Source of the DNA: Leucothrix arctica
GTDB taxonomy: Bacteria; Pseudomonadota; Gammaproteobacteria; Thiotrichales; Thiotrichaceae
DNA: 64,000 nt
Direction of reading: 5' to 3'
Assembly: GCF_003172895.1 (NCBI RefSeq)
Contig: NZ_QGKL01000042.1
Span: 124,001-188,000 of the forward strand
The position numbers and the translations under genes are program-made. Positions 9,414 to 22,499 of the stretch are shown piece by piece (the stretch's first letter is position 1; every line of letters starts with the position of its first letter). Under the pieces are notes generated by a model. The model saw only the letters and a list, made by a program, of their open reading frames with translations, had not been told where the DNA came from and ran no database searches.

Positions 9414-10718
9414 TTAGCGGTCACTCATTTCCACGTACTCTCGCGTTTCTTTACCGGTGTATAGCTGACGTGGGCGTCCAATGCGAGACTCTTCATCGCC
9501 CATCATCTCGTTCCACTGAGAAATCCAACCGATGGTGCGAGCCATAGCGAACAATACGGTGAACATGTTCAATGGGATACCCATGGCAAGGAAAATCACG
9601 CCAGAGTAAAAATCAACATTAGGGTACAAGTTGCGAGATTTGAAGTACTCATCATTTAACGCAACTTCTTCTAGTTTCATTGCTGTATCAAGCATCTCTT
9701 TGTAAGGAGAGTCAGCGGGCAGGTCGCGAAGAATATCGTGGCAAACTTCACGGATGATACGTGCGCGTGGGTCATACGCTTTATAAACACGGTGACCAAA
9801 GCCCATTAGACGGAAACGGTCACTCTTGTCTTTAGCACGATCAACAAATGACTCAAGTGTCTTGCCTGACTTAATGATGTCTTCAAGCATGCGGATAACT
9901 GCTTCGTTAGCGCCACCATGTGATGGGCCCCATAACGTTGCAACACCCGCTGCAACTGCAGCAAATGGATTTGCTTCAGAGCTTCCAGACAAGCGAACTG
10001 TGGAAGTTGATGCATTTTGCTCGTGATCAGCATGAAGAATTAAGATCAAATCAAATGCTTTTACATGTACAGGATCAGCAACATATTTCTTGTTTGGTGA
10101 GCCGAACATCATGTACAAAAAGTTTTCGCTATAACTCATCGAAGAGTCGGCATACATAAACGGTAGGCCTTTAGCGTGACGATAGCTCCAAGCAGCAATC
10201 GTTGGAATCTTGGCAACAAGACGAAGCATCGCAGTTTCGCGGTCTTCTTTATTGTGGACATCCATGTGGTCGTGATAAAAGGCAGAAAGAGCACCTGTTA
10301 CACCCATCATGATTGCCATCGGATGAGCATCGCGACGGAAACCGTTATAAAAGTTCTTTAGTGCTTCATGCACCATGTTGCGGTTATCAATCTCAGACTC
10401 AAAATTTTCAAGCTGCTCAGGCGTCGGTAATTCACCATGAAACAGTAGGTAACATGTTTCTAGGTAGGAACTACTGTGAGCAAGCTGCTCGATAGGGTAG
10501 CCACGGTATTCAAGGATACCTTTTTCGCCATCCATATAGGTAATGTCACTAGAGCAACTAGCGGTAGATACAAAGCCAGGGTCGTAAGTAAAGAAACCCA
10601 ACTCTTTATACAATGGACGGATGTCGACTGTAGGAGGCCCCATAGTTGGCTCAAGGACGTTTAGCGTAACCTTTTCACCAGTCTCATCATTAATAAGGGT
10701 CATCGTTTTTGTAGTCAT
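9414..10718 (-). CDS. gltA: Citrate synthase
   Basis: 434 residues, the Gram-negative hexameric type with an N-terminal extension that in relatives binds NADH. It condenses acetyl-CoA and oxaloacetate to citrate. Catalytic blocks are present: LWGPSHGGANEAV, GFGHRVYKAYDPRA and YPNVDFYSG, supplying the His, His and Asp of the family. A GGAG site precedes the ATG by 7 nt. It lies 108 bp after sucD and 120 bp before acnB, all on the minus strand, which would give one TCA-cycle transcript from sucB to acnB if the hairpins in between do not stop it. It is distinct from the second, propionate-linked synthase prpC in this window. Confidence 0.97.
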   Translation of the reverse strand: MTTKTMTLINDETGEKVTLNVLEPTMGPPTVDIRPLYKELGFFTYDPGFVSTASCSSDITYMDGEKGILEYRGYPIEQLAHSSSYLETCYLLFHGELPTPEQLENFESEIDNRNMVHEALKNFYNGFRRDAHPMAIMMGVTGALSAFYHDHMDVHNKEDRETAMLRLVAKIPTIAAWSYRHAKGLPFMYADSSMSYSENFLYMMFGSPNKKYVADPVHVKAFDLILILHADHEQNASTSTVRLSGSSEANPFAAVAAGVATLWGPSHGGANEAVIRMLEDIIKSGKTLESFVDRAKDKSDRFRLMGFGHRVYKAYDPRARIIREVCHDILRDLPADSPYKEMLDTAMKLEEVALNDEYFKSRNLYPNVDFYSGVIFLAMGIPLNMFTVLFAMARTIGWISQWNEMMGDEESRIGRPRQLYTGKETREYVEMSDR

Positions 10719-10760
10719 GATATCTCCGTTTTGTATAAATCTGCTTTCTTGTCAAAACAT

Positions 10761-10784
10761 CCCTTCGCCAAATTAGGCAAAGGG
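10761..10784 (-). promoter_or_regulatory. Hairpin between sucD and gltA, weak terminator or attenuator
   Basis: On the minus strand CCCTTTGCC and GGCGAAGGG pair fully if one U-G wobble is allowed, with a 6-nt loop, followed by ATGTTTTGAC. The short U-run would give partial termination between sucD and gltA. Confidence 0.45.
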
Positions 10785-10826
10785 AAGTCAGTCTTAATCT
10801 AACGAATTAGACAGTCTTTCTTGTAC

Positions 10827-11699
10827 TTACCAGCCAGTGTGGATCTTCACGCCTTGGCCTAGCTGTGCTGGAGAACGAACTGTGTAAACACCCGCCGCTT
10901 CCAACGCCGCAAACTTGTCATCAGCAGTACCTTTACCGCCAGCAATGATCGCGCCAGCGTGACCCATACGCTTACCAGCAGGAGCAGTAACACCTGCGAT
11001 GTAAGCAATAACAGGCTTAGTAATGTTGCTCTTGATGAACTCAGCTGCTTCTTCTTCAGCAGAACCACCGATCTCGCCAACCATAAGGATAGCTTCAGTC
11101 TGTGGATCAGCTTCAAATAACGTTAGTGCGTCGATGAAGTTTGTGCCCGGGATAGGGTCGCCACCGATTCCGATACATGTACTCTGGCCGAAACCAAGAT
11201 CAGAAGTTTGCTTAACACACTCATACGTCAATGTACCAGAGCGAGAAACAACACCTACTTTACCAGCCATGTGCATAGCACCAGGCATGATACCGATTTT
11301 GCACTGGTCAGGAGTAATGATACCTGGGCAGTTAGGACCGATTAGGCGTACGCCTAGGCTGTCAGCAATATACTTAGCATCAAGCATGTCTAGTGCAGGG
11401 ATACCTTCAGTAATACATACAACCAACTCAACGCCAGACTCAGCAGCTTCGATGATTGAATCCTTACAGAAAGGAGCCGGTACATAGATAACACTTGCGT
11501 TAGCGCCAGTAGCTTCTACAGCTTCACGCGCTGTGTTGAATACTGGAAGGTCTAGATGAGTTGAACCGCCTTTACCAGGAGTAACACCACCAACCATCTG
11601 CGTACCGTAGTCGATAGCTTGCTGTGAGTGGAAAGTACCTTGCTTACCAGTGAAACCCTGGCAGATAACTTTAGTATCTTTATTAACTAAAACACTCAT
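10827..11699 (-). CDS. sucD: Succinyl-CoA synthetase, alpha subunit
   Basis: 290 residues, full length. With SucC it converts succinyl-CoA to succinate with formation of a nucleoside triphosphate. The CoA-binding Rossmann start ([14 protein letters not shown]), IGPNCPGII and the phosphohistidine motif MGHAGAII with His247 are all present. Its ATG overlaps the sucC stop codon by one base (TAATG), so the two are translationally coupled and made in equal amounts. gltA follows 108 bp downstream past a weak hairpin. Confidence 0.97.
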   Translation of the reverse strand: MSVLVNKDTKVICQGFTGKQGTFHSQQAIDYGTQMVGGVTPGKGGSTHLDLPVFNTAREAVEATGANASVIYVPAPFCKDSIIEAAESGVELVVCITEGIPALDMLDAKYIADSLGVRLIGPNCPGIITPDQCKIGIMPGAMHMAGKVGVVSRSGTLTYECVKQTSDLGFGQSTCIGIGGDPIPGTNFIDALTLFEADPQTEAILMVGEIGGSAEEEAAEFIKSNITKPVIAYIAGVTAPAGKRMGHAGAIIAGGKGTADDKFAALEAAGVYTVRSPAQLGQGVKIHTGW

Positions 11700-12865
11700 T
11701 ACTTTTCTCCTACCGCAGCAACAATCGCATCTGCAGCTTCTGTTAGATCATTCTTACTGATTAGGTCAAGGCCACTAGCTTCTAGTAAAGCAGCACCTTC
11801 TTCAGCACGGTTACCTTGAAGACGTACAACCAAAGGAACTTTGATATTTACTTCTTTAACAGCTGCGATAACACCTTCAGCGATCAAGTCACAACGAACG
11901 ATTCCACCAAAGATATTCACAAGAATACCGTCAACTTTTTCGTCAGAAAGGATGATCTTAAGGGCTTCAGCAACACGCTCAGCAGTAGCAGTACCACCCA
12001 CGTCTAGGAAGTTAGCTGGCTCACCACCTTGTAGCTTGATTATGTCCATAGTAGCCATCGCAAGACCGGCACCGTTAACCATGCAACCGATGTTGCCATC
12101 TAGTGCAACATAGTTAAGTTCCCACTCTTCAGCGCGAGCTTCACGAGCATCTTCTTGAGAGGTATCACGTAGAGCAACTAGTTCAGGGTGGCGGTAAAGA
12201 GCACTTCCATCAACGCCGATCTTGCCATCAAGACAAAGTAGGTCGCCGTCAGTAGTCACTACTAATGGGTTAACTTCAACCATTGCTAGATCTTTCTCTT
12301 TAAACAATTTAGCAAGACCCATTAGGATCTTAGTGAATTGCTTAATTTGTGCGCCTTCAAGACCAAGTTGGAACGCGATATCGCGACACTGGTAAGGCAT
12401 AACGCCAGCAATAGGATCAACTTCAGCAGTTAGGATCTTCTCAGGAGTTGCTTCTGCAACTTCTTCAATATCCATTCCACCTTCAGTAGACGCCATGATA
12501 ACGATACGACGTGAAGCACGATCAAGAACAGCACTTAAGTACAATTCACGAGCGATTTCACTAGTCTCTTCAACATAGATAGTGTTGATTGGCTGACCTT
12601 TAGCATCCGTTTGGAATGTTACAAGGTTTGTGCCTAGCAAGCTTTCAGCGAACGCAGCAGCTTCATCAGCTGTGTCAAATAGCTTAACGCCACCTGCTTT
12701 ACCGCGGCCACCAGCATGAACCTGAGCTTTAACAACTTTCTTTGCCGTACTAACTTTTTCAGCAGCTGCTTTAACTTCAGCAGGAGTCGTGCCGATATAG
12801 CCAGTAGGAGTTGGTATGCCGTACTCACGGAACAACGCTTTAGCTTGATATTCGTGTAAATTCAT
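11699..12865 (-). CDS. sucC: Succinyl-CoA synthetase, beta subunit
   Basis: 388 residues, full length. It starts [20 protein letters not shown], has an ATP-grasp nucleotide-binding domain ([19 protein letters not shown] near 45-63) and the C-terminal CoA-ligase domain with [12 protein letters not shown] and [15 protein letters not shown]. The start has a strong AAGGAAAC Shine-Dalgarno. It lies 26 bp after lpd and overlaps sucD by one base. The E. coli order sucC-sucD is kept, but here lpd sits inside the cluster between sucB and sucC. Confidence 0.97.
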   Translation of the reverse strand: MNLHEYQAKALFREYGIPTPTGYIGTTPAEVKAAAEKVSTAKKVVKAQVHAGGRGKAGGVKLFDTADEAAAFAESLLGTNLVTFQTDAKGQPINTIYVEETSEIARELYLSAVLDRASRRIVIMASTEGGMDIEEVAEATPEKILTAEVDPIAGVMPYQCRDIAFQLGLEGAQIKQFTKILMGLAKLFKEKDLAMVEVNPLVVTTDGDLLCLDGKIGVDGSALYRHPELVALRDTSQEDAREARAEEWELNYVALDGNIGCMVNGAGLAMATMDIIKLQGGEPANFLDVGGTATAERVAEALKIILSDEKVDGILVNIFGGIVRCDLIAEGVIAAVKEVNIKVPLVVRLQGNRAEEGAALLEASGLDLISKNDLTEAADAIVAAVGEK

Positions 12866-12891
12866 TCGAGTTTCCTTTAGGGGGGATCCTG

Positions 12892-15512
<2,621 letters not shown>

Positions 15513-15834
15513 TTAAATATGTGCTCCTGATATGTGAAGGGTGTGTCCTAAGCTAGTTGCAATGCAAGTAGGTAACGATCAATGCGGTGTGCTGTATTTT
15601 AAGAACGGCACGATTATACGCAGGCAAGAGTTTTAGACATACTGTGATAACCAATAGTGTGTATCAAGCACACTGATGATTATATTAAGACAGCCTATAA
15701 ACTACTTCAATTGTTACTATGATTGTTAGCTAACCAACCGCCGAAGATTATCACAGGCTCTCATTGTGTGGTAGTTTTGATACGTTGTAGAAGGCTCAGT
15801 TTGGGATACATTTTGTAATGTCGGGAGGTAGGTT
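15513..15834. promoter_or_regulatory. Divergent promoter region sucB / aceK
   Basis: 322 bp with no gene. It must carry the promoter of the sucB-acnB run (minus) and that of aceK (plus). It is AT-rich with several TATAAT-like stretches; I could not assign one pair of -35/-10 boxes with confidence, and saw no terminator or repeat. Confidence 0.6.
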
Positions 15835-17595
15835 TTGGATATGCGATCATCTGTAGATTTTGAAACAATTGCTGAAACAGTGCTAAATATGTTCGATAGA
15901 CACTACAGTATTTTTTTAGATATCACTCGGGGAGCCAAACAGCGTTTTGTTTTACAGGACTGGGAAGCCGACCGGGTAGCATCTAGGCAACGTATAACGT
16001 TATATCAAAAGCGAGTAGATGAGGCCTGCGATCAAATTAGTGAGCAATTTGACTTAAGTAATGTTGATAAAGAGCTTTGGCGAAACGTAAAGCGGGTTTA
16101 TGTTACTTTATTATATGAACACAGACAGCCAGAGCTAGCAGAGACATTCTACAACTCTGTCTTTACCCGATCATTTGCCCATCGCTATTATAATAATGAC
16201 AATCTATTTGTAAGGCCTGCACTCTCTACTGCCTATTTAACGGGCAGTAACCCCGCTTACAAAAGCTATTACCCAATGAAGATCAATCTCACTGAATGTC
16301 TTCAAGAAGTACTGCGTCAGTGTGATGTGGGCTTGAACTTCGCCAATTTTGATCGCGATGTGTCGTACCTAACAGACCAGCTCCAGTACATATTGAAGAC
16401 TACCCGTAAGTACACTGACTCTTACCAAATCCAAGTCTTAACACCTTTGTTTTATCGTAATAAAGCGGCTTATATTGTAGGGCGAGTGCTTAACGGGGCT
16501 CACTTTCATCCTTTTGTTATTCCTTTGTTACATGATGAAAATGGTGAAGTGTATGCGGATGCATTACTATCTGAGAGTAAAGACATCACCAACTTATTTA
16601 GCTTTGCGCGTGCCTACTTTATGGCAGATACCGAAGTACCTTCTGCAGTGGTAAATTTCCTTCATCAAATGCTGCCTCATAAAACAGCGGCAGATCTATA
16701 CACCTCTATAGGGTTACAGAAACAAGGTAAAACCGAGTTTTATCGTGACTTCCTGGCACATTTACGTCATTCAACTGATCAGTTGGTGACATCCAAAGGC
16801 ACGCTCGGAATGGTGATGACTGTATTTACGCTTCCATCGTATCCCTTTGTATTCAAAGTTATTAATGACCGCTTTGCACCACCAAAGCGTGTAACGACTC
16901 ATTTGGTAAAAGAAAAATACCAGCTGGTAAAAATGCATGATCGCGTTGGGAGACTTGCGGATACGTTAGAGTTTTCTCACGTAGCACTACCACTTAATCG
17001 ATTCTCTGAAGACCTACTCGAAAGCTTAAAACAGCGCATCCCATCCAGTATTAAAATTGAAGGTGACATGCTGATTATTCGACACCTATATATAGAGCGT
17101 CGATTGGAGCCATTAAATCTATATGTTGACGAGGTGAGGGGAGACAAGTTGGAAGGCGCATTTGTGGAATACGGGAATGCTATAAAGGAACTAGCTGAAG
17201 CCAATATTTTTCCGGGCGACTTGTTATTAAAGAACTTCGGTGTCACCACTAACTGCCGTGTGATCTTTTATGACTATGATGAGATTGAACTTATGGAGGA
17301 TTGTAACTTTAGAAAAATACCTGCACCTGAGAATATGCAGCAAATGATGGCATCGGAGCCTTGGTATTCGGTTGATGAAAAAGACGTGTTCCCAGAAGAG
17401 TTTTTGCTGTTTGTATCATCACGAGTCGAGCGTAAAGAGCTTTTTATGAAGCATCATAAAGACTTGCTTGATGTTGATTATTGGCGAGCAGTTCAAGAAA
17501 GGATTCGCGCTGGCGTTATTGGCGATGTATTTCCTTATGACAAAACAAACCGCTTCCAAAATATTTACGATGGCCGGATTTTGCCGAAAAAGTAA
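15835..17595 (+). CDS. aceK: Isocitrate dehydrogenase kinase/phosphatase
   Basis: 586 residues, normal for AceK. It phosphorylates and dephosphorylates isocitrate dehydrogenase, directing carbon to the glyoxylate shunt on acetate or fatty acids. The regulatory N-terminal half and the kinase half are intact, including the ATP-binding GMVMTVFTLPSYPFVFKV with its lysine near residue 340, and the GDLLLKNFGVT and VIFYDYDEI blocks of the catalytic site. Two starts are possible: TTG at 15835 lies 6 nt after GGGAGG, while ATG at 15841 would be 12 nt away, so TTG is preferred. No aceA, aceB or icd gene lies in the window, so it is detached from its usual partners. Confidence 0.95.
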   Translation: MDMRSSVDFETIAETVLNMFDRHYSIFLDITRGAKQRFVLQDWEADRVASRQRITLYQKRVDEACDQISEQFDLSNVDKELWRNVKRVYVTLLYEHRQPELAETFYNSVFTRSFAHRYYNNDNLFVRPALSTAYLTGSNPAYKSYYPMKINLTECLQEVLRQCDVGLNFANFDRDVSYLTDQLQYILKTTRKYTDSYQIQVLTPLFYRNKAAYIVGRVLNGAHFHPFVIPLLHDENGEVYADALLSESKDITNLFSFARAYFMADTEVPSAVVNFLHQMLPHKTAADLYTSIGLQKQGKTEFYRDFLAHLRHSTDQLVTSKGTLGMVMTVFTLPSYPFVFKVINDRFAPPKRVTTHLVKEKYQLVKMHDRVGRLADTLEFSHVALPLNRFSEDLLESLKQRIPSSIKIEGDMLIIRHLYIERRLEPLNLYVDEVRGDKLEGAFVEYGNAIKELAEANIFPGDLLLKNFGVTTNCRVIFYDYDEIELMEDCNFRKIPAPENMQQMMASEPWYSVDEKDVFPEEFLLFVSSRVERKELFMKHHKDLLDVDYWRAVQERIRAGVIGDVFPYDKTNRFQNIYDGRILPKK

Positions 17596-17916
17596 TAGCT
17601 AGTATTTAAAAAATAGTAGTCAGCCTTGTATGAGTGACTATAGGGCTCATAGAGTCAGTCTTTCAGGAGGGGAAAGCACTGTCTAATATTTTAGAAAGTG
17701 CTATCATACGACACCAATTCCATAGAGCATTTATGGAATGTATCAAAGGGTTGATAAGCGTGTGTTACATAGACTCTTTAGCAGTAATGTGAAAATTAGG
17801 GAACTCTAATATACCCAGTTAGTGGCGTTGATCATGCAGGTCTGATTGCATCTAGCGTCAAAGAAACGACGTATATTATTGTTTTGATTGCACTTATTTT
17901 AGGCAAAAATATTATC
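17596..17916. promoter_or_regulatory. aceK-sucA intergenic region with a hairpin
   Basis: 321 bp. The only clear structure is an inverted repeat ATTCCATA/TATGGAAT at 17717-17724 and 17732-17739 with a 7-nt loop. No U-run follows, so it may be an operator of sucA. No strong terminator for aceK was seen. Confidence 0.5.
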
Positions 17917-20748
17917 ATGGCGACCACACAACAAACGACGTTTGAGAAAATGCGAAAGGATTCAATGCTTGACGGTAGTAGTGCCGTTTACCTTGAGTCA
18001 ATGTACGAATCATATTTGGAAGATCCTTCTTCTGTCACAGACAACTGGCGTCGATACTTCGACGAGTTACCAGTAGACAGTGAATCTAATGGTAGCGAAG
18101 CTCACCACTCAGTTGTACGTGACCAGTTCCGTAACTTAGGTATGAAGCTACAAGCAGCAACAGTCAGCGGTGATGATGCTCACCGTGAGAAGCAAGTAAA
18201 AGTTCTACAGCTAATTAACTCATATCGTTTCCTTGGTCACATGAAAGCGAAAACTAACCCGCTAGCGGAAGGCGAAGTGGTTAATGTTCCGGAGCTTACA
18301 CTTGCGTACCACTCACTATCTAAATCTGACTTAGAAACAGTGTTTAACACGGGATCTTTGGCTGGCGTTGATGATCTAAAGCTTAAAGATATCGTTGCTA
18401 GATTAGAAGGTATTTATTGCGACACGACTGGTGCGCAGTATATGTATATCTCTAACACTGAAGAGAAGCGTTGGATTCAGGGTGAGTTAGCACGTAACTA
18501 CACGACATCTACATTTGATACAGAGCGTCGTAAGTACCTATTAAAACAGCTTGTTGCTGCGGAAGGTCTTGAGCGTTACCTAGGTTCTAAATACGTAGGT
18601 CAGAAGCGTTTCTCACTTGAAGGTGGTGATAGCTTAGTTCCAATGCTAGATGAGCTAATTCAGCACACTGGTAGTCAAGGGATGCGAGAAATCGTTATCG
18701 GAATGGCTCACCGTGGTCGTCTAAATGTATTGATTAACATCATGGGTAAATCACCAGCGATGTTGTTCAACGAGTTCGCCGGTAGTGTTGATAACGGTGG
18801 TCGATCAGGTGATGTTAAATATCACATGGGTTACTCATCAGATATGCAAACTAAAGGTGGCCCAGTTCACCTTGCAATGGCATTTAACCCATCTCACCTT
18901 GAGATTGTTGGTCCTGTTGTTATCGGGGCATCTCGTGCTCGTCAAGACCGTCGTGATCCTGAAGATGCGCGTCGCTCAGTAATGCCAATTGTTATTCACG
19001 GTGACGCTGCACTAGCAGGTCAGGGTGTTAACATGGAAATGCTGAACATGTCTGACACGCGTGGTTACCACACACACGGTACTATCCACATTGTTGTTAA
19101 TAACCAAGTTGGTTTCACAACAAGTGCAATCGCTGATGCGCGTTCTACTGAGTACTGTACTGACATCGCTAAGATGATCGGCTCACCAGTGTTTCACGTA
19201 AATGCGGATGATCCAGAAGCTGTTATCAATGTGACTCGTATGGCGGTTGACTATCGTGCGAAGTTCCGTAAAGACGTCTTTATCGATCTAGTTTGCTACC
19301 GTCGTCACGGACACAATGAAGCTGATGAGCCATCAGCAACACAGCCGTTGATGTACAAGAAAATTAAAGCACGCGCTACAGCACAATCACTTTATGCAGA
19401 GCGTTTGATCAAAGCAGGCGTTGTGACTAAAGAAGACGTTGCGGGTTACATCGCTGACTACCGTAAGGCATTGGAAGATGGTGCTTCAACAGTACCTCAT
19501 CTGATTCCTGAAGGTCAGCATCAGCAAGATTTCCCAATTAATTGGGCACGTTTCGGCGGCACTTCTTGGGATGACGAGGTTGACACAACCATTACCGAAG
19601 AAGCTTATAAGCGTCTAGGTATGGCACTGACAACAGCACCAGAAGGCTTCCGTCTTAATGCACGTGTAAAAGCGGTTGTTAAGAAGCGCGAGCAAATGGC
19701 CAACCTAGAAGCACCTGCAGATTGGGGCTTCGGTGAAAACCTTGCTTATGCCTCTATTCTAGATGGTGGCAACCCAATCCGTATCTCTGGAGAAGACGTT
19801 GGTCGTGGAACATTCTTCCATCGCCACGCAGTATTTCATGAGCAAGATACAGGTAAGTTACACATTCCACTTGAGCACATTGATAACGATCCCAAGTCGT
19901 TCGCAATCATTGACTCTCTATTGTCTGAGGAAGCGGTACTAGCATTTGAGTACGGTTATGCAGCAACAGAAGCAGACAAGCTAGTTATCTGGGAAGCACA
20001 ATTTGGTGACTTCGCTAACGGCGCACAGATGGTAATTGATCAGTTCATCAGTTCAGCACACCAGAAATGGGCACTACACTGTGGATTAGTTATGTTGCTG
20101 CCACATGGTTATGAAGGTATGGGGCCTGAGCATTCATCTGCTCGTCTTGAACGTTTCATGCAGTTATGTGCACAGGAAAATATGCAAGTTTGTGTACCAA
20201 GCACACCTGCACAGATCTTCCATATGTTACGTCGTCAAATCTGTCGTGACTACCGCACGCCATTGATCGTAATGACGCCTAAGAGCTTGTTACGTCACCC
20301 AGCTGCTGTTAACGAAATGGCTGATTTCACTGAGCACGGTTTCCAAAACGTGATTGATGAAGTGAATGACATGGACGTTAATAAGGTAACTGACGTTATC
20401 TTATGTAGTGGTAAGATTTACTACGAGCTACTTGATCGTCGTAACTCAGAAGCACTTGAGCACGTTGCAATCGTTCGTGTTGAGCAGCTTTATCCTTTCC
20501 CTGCGATTGATCTTGATAAAATCTTGGCTAAGTACCCTAATATCGAAAAGCATATCTGGGTTCAAGAAGAGCCGTTCAATCAAGGCGCTTGGTTGAGCAT
20601 CCAGCCTGCTATTCGTGAAGTACTAGGCGAAGACGCTAAGCTAGTGCCAGTAACTCGTGCTTCTATGGCGGCTCCTGCTGAAGGAAGTCATAAAGCTCAC
20701 GTTATTGCTCAAGAGAAGATAATTGTTACAGCATTAGGTCTTGGTTGA
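17917..20748 (+). CDS. sucA: 2-oxoglutarate dehydrogenase E1
   Basis: 943 residues from the ATG at 17917 (an upstream in-frame TTG at 17884 would add 11 residues with no family support; the family starts close to this ATG). It is the thiamine diphosphate-dependent decarboxylase of the complex. Visible: the N-terminal SSAVYLESMYESYLEDPSSV segment, GMAHRGRLNVL, the ThDP motif from GDAALAGQGVNMEML to NNQVGFTTS, RRHGHNEADEP, and the transketolase-like C-terminal part (HGYEGMGPEHSSARLERF). sucB-lpd are on the opposite strand beyond aceK. A strong terminator follows, so sucA is its own transcript. Confidence 0.97.
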   Translation: MATTQQTTFEKMRKDSMLDGSSAVYLESMYESYLEDPSSVTDNWRRYFDELPVDSESNGSEAHHSVVRDQFRNLGMKLQAATVSGDDAHREKQVKVLQLINSYRFLGHMKAKTNPLAEGEVVNVPELTLAYHSLSKSDLETVFNTGSLAGVDDLKLKDIVARLEGIYCDTTGAQYMYISNTEEKRWIQGELARNYTTSTFDTERRKYLLKQLVAAEGLERYLGSKYVGQKRFSLEGGDSLVPMLDELIQHTGSQGMREIVIGMAHRGRLNVLINIMGKSPAMLFNEFAGSVDNGGRSGDVKYHMGYSSDMQTKGGPVHLAMAFNPSHLEIVGPVVIGASRARQDRRDPEDARRSVMPIVIHGDAALAGQGVNMEMLNMSDTRGYHTHGTIHIVVNNQVGFTTSAIADARSTEYCTDIAKMIGSPVFHVNADDPEAVINVTRMAVDYRAKFRKDVFIDLVCYRRHGHNEADEPSATQPLMYKKIKARATAQSLYAERLIKAGVVTKEDVAGYIADYRKALEDGASTVPHLIPEGQHQQDFPINWARFGGTSWDDEVDTTITEEAYKRLGMALTTAPEGFRLNARVKAVVKKREQMANLEAPADWGFGENLAYASILDGGNPIRISGEDVGRGTFFHRHAVFHEQDTGKLHIPLEHIDNDPKSFAIIDSLLSEEAVLAFEYGYAATEADKLVIWEAQFGDFANGAQMVIDQFISSAHQKWALHCGLVMLLPHGYEGMGPEHSSARLERFMQLCAQENMQVCVPSTPAQIFHMLRRQICRDYRTPLIVMTPKSLLRHPAAVNEMADFTEHGFQNVIDEVNDMDVNKVTDVILCSGKIYYELLDRRNSEALEHVAIVRVEQLYPFPAIDLDKILAKYPNIEKHIWVQEEPFNQGAWLSIQPAIREVLGEDAKLVPVTRASMAAPAEGSHKAHVIAQEKIIVTALGLG

Positions 20749-20781
20749 TTAGAAACTTAAACATCATGATTTAAAAAACTT

Positions 20782-20820
20782 ATCATCCTACCTAGTTTAT
20801 TAGGTAGGATGATGTTTCTG
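20782..20820 (+). terminator. Terminator of sucA
   Basis: ATCATCCTACCTA (20782-20794) pairs perfectly with TAGGTAGGATGAT (20801-20813), 6-nt loop, followed by GTTTCTGTTTTG. It separates sucA from mqo. Confidence 0.88.
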
Positions 20821-20867
20821 TTTTGTTACAGCAGAATTTCTTTAGTAACTTCCGGTGATAATCGACC

Positions 20868-22364
20868 ATGATAGAAAAAAATGTTGACGTATTATTAGTT
20901 GGTGCAGGTGCAATGAGTAGTACCCTTGGTGCTTTACTTAATCAGCTTGATCCTAATTTAAGCATGTTAATGGTTGAAAAGCTGGACAAACCAGCTCAAG
21001 AAAGTACCAGCGGTTGGAATAATGCCGGTACAGGACATGCAGCTTATTGTGAGTTGAACTACACTTCACTAAAAGCGGATGGCAGTATGGATACAGGTAA
21101 GCCTGAAACCATTAATCCTGCTTTTGAAGTAAGCCTACAATTCTGGTCTTACCTTGTTAACAAGGAAGTCCTACCAGAACCAAACCTATTTATTAATACC
21201 GCTCCCCACGTTAGTTTTGTTTGGGGTGAGGGTAATGTCGACTTCTTGCGTAAACGCTATGAAGCGATGCACACACATCACCTATTTAAAGACATGGAAT
21301 ACTCAGAAGACCCTGCGGTTTTAGCTGAGTGGATGCCTTTAATCATGGAAGACCGTGACCCGACTCAAAAGGTTGCGGCAACCCGTATTCGTTACGGGAC
21401 AGACGTTGACTTCGGTCAAGTCGCTCGCCATATCATTTCTGATTTAGAGACCAAAGATAACTTTGATCTTATGCTCAATCACACCGTTGTTGATATGCAT
21501 CAGCGTGAAGAGGGCGATTGGCAAGTTCACTTACGTCACACTCTGACTGATATTCAAAAAATTGTTCGTGCTAAGTTTGTATTTCTAGGTGGCGGCGGTG
21601 GCGCATTACCACTACTACAGATGGCTGGAATACCGGAAGCAAATGGTTACGGTGGTTTCCCAGTTAGTGGTCAATGGTTGGTTTGTCACAAGCCTGAAAT
21701 CGTTGAACAGCATGACTCAAAAGTTTACGGTAAAGCCTCTATTGGTGCGCCGCCGATGTCCGTTCCTCACCTTGATACGCGTATTATCGGTGGTAAGAAG
21801 GCGTTGTTGTTTGGACCATTTGCTGGCTTCACGACTAAGTTTTTGAAGACTGGCTCTATGTTTGACCTTATTAAGTCAGTTAAGCCTAATAATCTCGTGC
21901 CGATGTTGTCGGTTGCTAGAGATAATATGGACTTGACGCGTTATTTGATTAAAGAAGTTAAGCAGTCATTTGATGATCGTTTGGACACGCTTCAACTGTT
22001 TTATAAGAATGCTAAAGCTGAAGATTGGGAACTCTCTATTGCTGGACAACGTGTTCAGATCATTAAGAAAGATGAGAATAAGGGCGGTAAGCTAGAGTTC
22101 GGTACAGAGGTTGTTTCTTCTGCTGACGGTAGTCTTGTTGCGTTGCTTGGAGCTTCACCGGGTGCATCTACTTCTGTTCAGACAATGGTTGGTGTGATCG
22201 AGAAAAGCTTTGCTAAAGAGTTCGCTGAGAATGATTGGGCTGGTCGTTTGAAGGAAATGATTCCTTCTTATGGTGAGCGCTTGGACAAGGATGCAGCGTT
22301 GTTGCATCGTGTTCGTAAGTATACGTTGAGTACTTTGAAGTTGGACGATGAATACACTAGTTAG
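20868..22364 (+). CDS. mqo: Malate:quinone oxidoreductase
   Basis: 498 residues. This membrane-associated FAD enzyme oxidises malate to oxaloacetate and passes electrons to quinone. The dinucleotide motif VLLVGAGAMSSTLGALL starts at residue 8; further family blocks are STSGWNNAGTGHAAYCELNY, FVWGEGNVDFLRKRYEAM, and the glycine-rich FLGGGGGALPLLQMAGI. No membrane helix is seen, as expected for a peripheral protein. It stands between the sucA terminator and a long core-arm repeat that ends in a U-run, so it is likely monocistronic. No NAD-linked malate dehydrogenase is in the window. Confidence 0.96.
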   Translation: MIEKNVDVLLVGAGAMSSTLGALLNQLDPNLSMLMVEKLDKPAQESTSGWNNAGTGHAAYCELNYTSLKADGSMDTGKPETINPAFEVSLQFWSYLVNKEVLPEPNLFINTAPHVSFVWGEGNVDFLRKRYEAMHTHHLFKDMEYSEDPAVLAEWMPLIMEDRDPTQKVAATRIRYGTDVDFGQVARHIISDLETKDNFDLMLNHTVVDMHQREEGDWQVHLRHTLTDIQKIVRAKFVFLGGGGGALPLLQMAGIPEANGYGGFPVSGQWLVCHKPEIVEQHDSKVYGKASIGAPPMSVPHLDTRIIGGKKALLFGPFAGFTTKFLKTGSMFDLIKSVKPNNLVPMLSVARDNMDLTRYLIKEVKQSFDDRLDTLQLFYKNAKAEDWELSIAGQRVQIIKKDENKGGKLEFGTEVVSSADGSLVALLGASPGASTSVQTMVGVIEKSFAKEFAENDWAGRLKEMIPSYGERLDKDAALLHRVRKYTLSTLKLDDEYTS

Positions 22365-22388
22365 TTTTAACTTTGGTAGTTAGCATCC

Positions 22389-22480
22389 AGCCCTGCTGGT
22401 TGCTAATACAATGTTCTACGCCGACGCGCTTTGCGCGAAAGGTCTGCGATCATCGTATTAGCAATCAACGGGGCTTTTTT
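22389..22480 (+). repeat. Core-arm inverted repeat, copy A; also terminator of mqo
   Basis: Left arm 22389-22413 and right arm 22451-22475 are complementary at 21 of 25 positions; all four differences are transitions. Between them lies a 37-nt core (22414-22450) holding CGCCGACGCGC-ttt-GCGCGAAAGG. The hairpin ends in GGGGCTTTTTT, so the transcript of mqo should stop here. The core differs at two positions from copy B near 42.46 kb. Confidence 0.85.
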
Positions 22481-22499
22481 ATTGATGTGAAATTAAGGC

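Noticed and set aside
11023-11487. 154-residue frame opposite sucD
   Set aside because: Antisense shadow of a highly conserved gene; Ser/Pro/Ile-rich translation typical of such frames.
17884-17916. TTG at 17884 as start of sucA
   Set aside because: Adds 11 hydrophobic residues not found in the family; ATG at 17917 gives the usual N-terminus.
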